Below are positions 59,979-64,000 of a stretch of DNA of 64,000 nucleotides, in pieces. The stretch comes from Pseudocoprococcus catus (GTDB lineage: Bacteria; Bacillota; Clostridia; Lachnospirales; Lachnospiraceae), in assembly GCF_902381825.1 (NCBI RefSeq), contig NZ_LR698973.1, forward strand, positions 2,584,552 through 2,648,551, in the 5' to 3' direction. The translations under genes were made by a program, and so were the position numbers. Within the stretch, counting starts at the first letter, position 1. Every line of letters begins with the position of its first letter. Under the pieces are notes generated by a model. That model saw only the letters and a program-made list of their open reading frames with translations. It was not told the origin of the DNA and ran no database searches.

Positions 59979-62222
59979 ATGACCAGGGATGGTCTGACAG
60001 AAGAAAATCTTCGTGATGGTAGTGTAAAAGATATCAGTCACAGGAGTCGAGGACGACCGGAAAATAAGGAAGAATTTGTTCCTGAACGGGAACGGAAAAA
60101 GGCTGAGAATGAAGATTCAAAATCAGGAAAAGGAAAACGACTGCAGATGGAAAAGATCCGGAAATCTTCTGTCCGGCAGGAAGCTGTTGAGGATACAGTT
60201 GAAGTTACACCGGAAGAAAAAGTATCCGGATATCAAAAGAAACTGCATCGTTATGAAAAAATCCCGGATGATGATAATAATCTGAACAGCCAAAAGAAAT
60301 CCATTCGGAAGAAGCAGCTGCAAAAACAGATGACCAAAGAACAGGCAAAAGCCGGAAGATTATCTTTTGATGATGAAGGAAATCAAATGGTGAAAGGTGC
60401 TGGCATGAAACCGGGAGGGACAGCCGGGAAATACATTGCTACACAAGCTGTTATATCTGGCATGAAAGCAGTCACTTCCGAAGAGGAAGAAACAGATGAA
60501 AATGCAGGTGTGGAAAGTGCCAGACTTGCAGAGCGTGAAACAGAAGCTGCGTTACGTGGCCTACGTCATGCTCAGATCCGCAGCAAACGAACGGATGTGA
60601 AAACCCATCGCAGAGGTTATCGTGAGGCTACTGTAGAAAAGAAACTGAAATTTGGTTCTGCAGAAAGTATGGAAGGAGTCAAACATGCAGAATCGGTAAA
60701 GAACGCTGAGCAAAAGAGACATTTCTATAACCGCTTCTTTCAGAAAAAACGATATAAGGATGCATACCGGGCAGCCAGAGCCGGAAAATCCGCTGGCAGT
60801 CTAGGTGGAGCGACAACCATTACCGGTGTCGAGAACATGACGGTGAAAGCAAAGATTGCCTTGAAAGAGATTATAAAGCGTAATCGTGCCATGTTCGCAG
60901 GCATCGGTATTTTTGCGCTTCTTTTTCTTGTCATAGCAGTATCTCTGGGGAGCTGCAGTGCCTCTATTGAGGGTGCTGGATCTGTGATCGGTATTACAAC
61001 GTATCCAAGTTCAGACGAGGATATCTATGCTGCCGAAAACAGATATGCCGCTTTGGAAAGTGCCTTGAATCAGCAGATCAATGAGATGGAACGAAGACAT
61101 CCAAATTATGACGAGTATCAGTACAACATTGCTGAGATTGGTCATAATCCATACCATCTTATCTCGTATCTTACCGCAAAATACGGGGACTGGACGTACT
61201 CAGATGTTGAAAACGAGCTGCAATCTCTTTTTGAAGCACAATATCATCTGAATACAGAAGGTCGAACAGAAACGGTGACAGAAACCAGAAATGTTCGAGT
61301 CGGAGAATCATTAGGACAGGTAGTGACCAGCGGATATTGTAACTGTCGAATCTGTTGTGGTGTATGGTCCGGAGGTCCAACTGCTAGTGGTGCATATCCA
61401 ACTGCAAACCATACCATTGCTGTAGATGCTTCCAATCCATTTGTGCCGATTGGCACTAAGGTAGTAATGAATGGTGTGGAATACACAGTTGAGGATACCG
61501 GAGCCTTTGCACGATATGGTGTCCAGTTTGACGTTTACTATGATAACCATGCTGCAGCCTCTGCTCATGGACACCAGACCTGGGAAGCTTATATCGCAGA
61601 TGACAATGGCAGTCAGGAAGTAACCGTTACCAGTACAAGCACCAAGAAGATTCTGTATGTGACACTGACAAATGGAAGTTTTGATGCTGTTGCAAGAGCC
61701 AATCTGAATGCAGAACAGCTGATTATTTACAATGCGTTAAATACGACCTATGGAAACAGAAATTATCTGTGGGATGTAAACAATGTGACCAGTGGATCAG
61801 GCGGTAATGGAATGAGCTATGAGATTCCACCGGAAGCACTGCAGGATGAAGAATTTGCCCGGATGATCCGAGAAGCGGAAAAATATCTGGGAGTACCTTA
61901 TGTATGGGGTGGTTACTCTCCGTCCGGATTTGACTGCTCAGGATTCGTATCTTATGTCATTAACCACTGTGGTAATGGCTGGAACTATGGACGATTGACC
62001 GCAGATGGATTAAGAGGCGTATGTACTTATGTATCACCGCAAGAAGCAAAACCAGGAGATCTGATCTTCTTCCAGGGAACGTATAACACATCCGGTGCAA
62101 GCCATGTGGGTATCTATGTCGGTAACAATATGATGATCCATTGCGGGGATCCGATCCATTACTCAAATATCAGCACATCCTACTGGCAGCAACATTTCAT
62201 GTGCTTTGGAAGACTGCCATAA
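59979..62222 (+). CDS. Conjugation cell-wall hydrolase (3D domain plus NlpC/P60)
   Basis: 747 residues from the ATG at 59979. A charged cytoplasmic N-terminus (about 1-300) leads to a membrane segment at about 303-322 ('AGIGIFALLFLVIAVSLGSC'). Outside it are a 3D domain (about 444-530, 'GYCNCRICCGVWSGGPTASG', 'VDASNPFVPIGTKVVMNG') and an NlpC/P60 domain (about 635-747) with Cys in 'SGFDCSGFVSYV' and His in 'SHVGIYVGNNMMIH'. It should open peptidoglycan for the transfer channel. The usual family start 'xAGKEFKGKDKK' lies 15 codons upstream, where the codon after AGGAGG is ATA (59934), not ATG. Confidence 0.93.
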   Translation: MTRDGLTEENLRDGSVKDISHRSRGRPENKEEFVPERERKKAENEDSKSGKGKRLQMEKIRKSSVRQEAVEDTVEVTPEEKVSGYQKKLHRYEKIPDDDNNLNSQKKSIRKKQLQKQMTKEQAKAGRLSFDDEGNQMVKGAGMKPGGTAGKYIATQAVISGMKAVTSEEEETDENAGVESARLAERETEAALRGLRHAQIRSKRTDVKTHRRGYREATVEKKLKFGSAESMEGVKHAESVKNAEQKRHFYNRFFQKKRYKDAYRAARAGKSAGSLGGATTITGVENMTVKAKIALKEIIKRNRAMFAGIGIFALLFLVIAVSLGSCSASIEGAGSVIGITTYPSSDEDIYAAENRYAALESALNQQINEMERRHPNYDEYQYNIAEIGHNPYHLISYLTAKYGDWTYSDVENELQSLFEAQYHLNTEGRTETVTETRNVRVGESLGQVVTSGYCNCRICCGVWSGGPTASGAYPTANHTIAVDASNPFVPIGTKVVMNGVEYTVEDTGAFARYGVQFDVYYDNHAAASAHGHQTWEAYIADDNGSQEVTVTSTSTKKILYVTLTNGSFDAVARANLNAEQLIIYNALNTTYGNRNYLWDVNNVTSGSGGNGMSYEIPPEALQDEEFARMIREAEKYLGVPYVWGGYSPSGFDCSGFVSYVINHCGNGWNYGRLTADGLRGVCTYVSPQEAKPGDLIFFQGTYNTSGASHVGIYVGNNMMIHCGDPIHYSNISTSYWQQHFMCFGRLP

Positions 62223-62248
62223 AGGGGTGAACGAAGGGAGGTGAAAGT

Positions 62249-62557
62249 TTGAATAAAAAGATTAAAAAATATCTGGATGAGATTGCCAAGACAGAGAAAA
62301 AGATCGCGGATCTGCAGCAATATCTTAGGGGTGTCCAGGCTGCATTAAAGCAGGAAGAGGACAATGAGATGATCAGGTGCATCCGTGGTATGAAGATGGA
62401 GAATGATCAGTTATATGATCTTTTGGATGGTATCCAGAGTGGAAAAGTTAAATTTCAGGTAAGCAGGGAGTCTGACGATGAAGGTTCAGGCTCCTTTGTA
62501 TTCACAGAAGAAAATAAGGAGGAATATCAGAATGGTGAAATGGAAGAAAATGAATAA
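62249..62557 (+). CDS. DUF4315 family protein
   Basis: 102 residues from TTG 62249 (MNKKIKKYLDEIAKTEKKIA) behind GGGAGGTG. The N-terminal coiled coil with 'DLQQYLRGVQAALKQEEDNE' matches DUF4315, found in this position in Tn1549-like elements. It overlaps the next gene by 26 bp. Role unknown. Confidence 0.9.
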   Translation: MNKKIKKYLDEIAKTEKKIADLQQYLRGVQAALKQEEDNEMIRCIRGMKMENDQLYDLLDGIQSGKVKFQVSRESDDEGSGSFVFTEENKEEYQNGEMEENE

Positions 62558-63266
62558 GAAAATGGCAGGACTGCTGTTGGGAGTCATGATGCTTTTTACA
62601 GCATCAACCACAGCATTTGCCTATGTGGATGAATCGGCAGAGGCATCCAAAGTAGAGACAACTCAGACGGAACAGTCAACAGACAAAGAAGAGAAAAAGG
62701 ACGAGGCGACAAACACAAACGAGGTGCTGCCGGAAGATGGAACAGACAAGGGAACTGCATTTACGACACCTGGCAATGGTGAAGTCAAGGATGACATTAC
62801 CGATGATTCCACAAAGGAATTTCTTACGGTTACAACGAAGAATAACAACACTTTCTATATCGTGATCGACCGTAGTGCCACATCACAGAATGTCTATATG
62901 TTATCCCAGATTGATGAGAATGATCTGTCCGAATTTCTGGATAAAGACAGCACTGCTACTGTCGTAACACCACAGCCAGATAAATCAAAGGTAGTGCTGG
63001 ATGAAACAAATAATGAGGATGTAGACAAGGAAGCTACCATTGATCCGGAGAAAACAGCATCTGCAAAAACCAATATGGGTGCAATGGCAACAATCCTGAT
63101 TTTGGCTCTCGGCGGTGTGGCAGCTTACTACTACTTCAAGATCTATAAACCTAAAAAAGAGGAAGATGAGGATGATCAGCCGGAAGGTTTGGAAACAGGT
63201 GGACTGGAAGAAGTTCCGGATGAGGAAGAGTCTGAAGACGAAGATTTTGAAGAAAATGAAAAATAA
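62532..63266 (+). CDS. DUF4366 family secreted membrane protein
   Basis: 244 residues from the ATG at 62532, 9 nt after AGGAGG. A signal peptide (ending 'TAFAYVD') and an acidic linker precede the DUF4366 core 'FLTVTTKNNNTFYIVIDRSA' and 'NVYMLSQIDENDLSEFL', then a membrane segment 'MGAMATILILALGGVAAYYY' and an acidic tail. It is a standard member of Tn1549-type conjugation operons, presumably at the outer face of the channel. Confidence 0.92.
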   Translation: MVKWKKMNKKMAGLLLGVMMLFTASTTAFAYVDESAEASKVETTQTEQSTDKEEKKDEATNTNEVLPEDGTDKGTAFTTPGNGEVKDDITDDSTKEFLTVTTKNNNTFYIVIDRSATSQNVYMLSQIDENDLSEFLDKDSTATVVTPQPDKSKVVLDETNNEDVDKEATIDPEKTASAKTNMGAMATILILALGGVAAYYYFKIYKPKKEEDEDDQPEGLETGGLEEVPDEEESEDEDFEENEK

Positions 63267-63280
63267 ATAAACTTTTTTAG

Positions 63281-63321
63281 CGGAGGGGGCTGTAAAACAT
63301 GCTCTCTCCGTTTCGTTATAT
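63281..63321 (+). promoter_or_regulatory. Recurring promoter-like element, copy 3
   Basis: TGTAAAAC at 63291, 15 bp, then CGTTATAT at 63314. Here the flanks also form a 10-bp hairpin CGGAGGGGGC / GCTCTCTCCG around TGTAAAACAT. It ends 18 bp before the topB start. Confidence 0.7.
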
Positions 63322-63338
63322 GAAGGAGGTAATACATC

Positions 63339-64000
63339 ATGTATTTAGTAATTGCAGAAAAACCAAGTGTATCAAAAGCAATCGCAGAAGTGATTGGAGC
63401 ACAGGAACGAGAAGACGGATATTTACAAGGAACCGACTGTATGGTCAGCTGGTGCTTCGGACATCTGGCCGAATATGTTTCACCGGATGCTTACGATGAG
63501 AAATTTAACCAGTGGAGATATGAAGATCTCCCGATCATCCCGAAAGACTGGAAAGTTACAGTCTCAGAAGATAAGAAAGATCAGTTCTATATCTTAAAAA
63601 GACTGCTCAACAGTCCGGAAATTGAATACGTCGTAAATGCCTGTGATGCCGGACGTGAAGGAGAATTAATCTTCAAACATGTCTATGACTTATCCGGAAG
63701 TAAAAAGCCGGTGAAACGATTATGGATCAGTTCTTTGGAAGATTCAGCAATCCTTGATGGAATGCAGCATCTGAGATCCGCAGAGGAATACCGACATCTG
63801 GCCGAAGCTGCTGTATGCCGTTCTCAGGCTGACTGGCTGGTAGGAATGAATGCAACCAGAGCTTACACCACAAAGTACTTCAAAAAGCTGACCGTTGGAA
63901 GGGTTCAGACACCGACACTTGCCATGTTGGTGGAACGTGCCGGACAGATCAGCAATTTCCAGAAAGAAAAGTATTTCAATGTGGAACTCGATTGTGATGG
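63339..64000 (+). CDS. topB: DNA topoisomerase III (3' end outside window)
   Basis: 220 codons are visible, from the ATG at 63339 (MYLVIAEKPSVSKAIAEVIG) behind GAAGGAGG. The Toprim motif is 'VVNACDAGREGELIFKHVYD', followed by 'RLWISSLEDSAILDGMQHL' and 'WLVGMNATRAYTTKYFKKLT', typical of TopB-type type IA topoisomerases carried by ICEs. It removes supercoils during transfer replication. The active-site tyrosine lies beyond the window. Confidence 0.96.
   Translation, partial: MYLVIAEKPSVSKAIAEVIGAQEREDGYLQGTDCMVSWCFGHLAEYVSPDAYDEKFNQWRYEDLPIIPKDWKVTVSEDKKDQFYILKRLLNSPEIEYVVNACDAGREGELIFKHVYDLSGSKKPVKRLWISSLEDSAILDGMQHLRSAEEYRHLAEAAVCRSQADWLVGMNATRAYTTKYFKKLTVGRVQTPTLAMLVERAGQISNFQKEKYFNVELDCD

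Overview
The window looks like a chromosome segment of a low-to-mid GC anaerobic gut Firmicute of the Lachnospiraceae (genus not determinable by eye). Pointers are the class III anaerobic ribonucleotide reductase pair (nrdD, nrdG), a DUF3881 gene behind serS, strong AGGAGG ribosome binding sites with frequent TTG/GTG starts, a Trp-type T-box leader, and Tn1549-like conjugation genes (PcfB, VirD4, Maff2, VirB6, PrgI, VirB4, DUF4315, DUF4366, TopB).

Region 1 (1-17973) is core chromosome: an AAA-ATPase-like protein cut by the window edge, a DUF4869 gene with a frameshifted partner, a seven-gene tRNA cluster (Asp, Val, Thr, Tyr, fMet, Phe, Lys), nrdD, a small protein plus a nuclease lipoprotein, nrdG, dut, a degenerate AdhE-like protein, serS, DUF3881, a poly-Asp small protein, a MATE transporter, thioredoxin, and a reduced trp locus (T-box, trpF remnant, trpB, trpA).

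Region 2 (18051-19340) is the most unusual stretch. A good promoter reads into three tandem units of 271, 273 and 271 bp. Each starts with a 5' half of a tRNA-Arg(CCU) gene and continues into about 230 nt that fold into a shared set of hairpins; only the fourth 5' half continues into a complete tRNA-Arg. Units 1 and 3 are near copies, while unit 2 differs in sequence but keeps the folding plan. A terminator and a cluster of TTAGCTG/CAGCTAA repeats follow.

Region 3 (about 19340-64000) is a large integrative conjugative element abutting that tRNA. It has a ParB-ParA-ParB and RepA module with intragenic iterons. Two divergent copies of an IS91-like element (tyrosine recombinase plus HUH transposase) lie in inverted orientation and bracket a peptidase-E-like gene and a ClbS/DfsB-like gene. 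An XRE/ImmA control pair has matching operators in front of a Y-family polymerase. A sigma-like regulator, a 1753-residue SpaA-type surface adhesin and the type IV secretion genes follow. A 37-nt promoter-like element occurs three times (35183, 36248, 63287).

Region 4 (about 45108-55678) is a GC-richer mobilizable element nested inside the ICE. It splits the maff2 gene and carries its own regulators, MobA/MobL relaxase, CHC2 primase-like protein, VirE-like ATPase, TnpW and large serine recombinase. The ICE integrase and relaxase are not in the window; they presumably lie beyond 64000.
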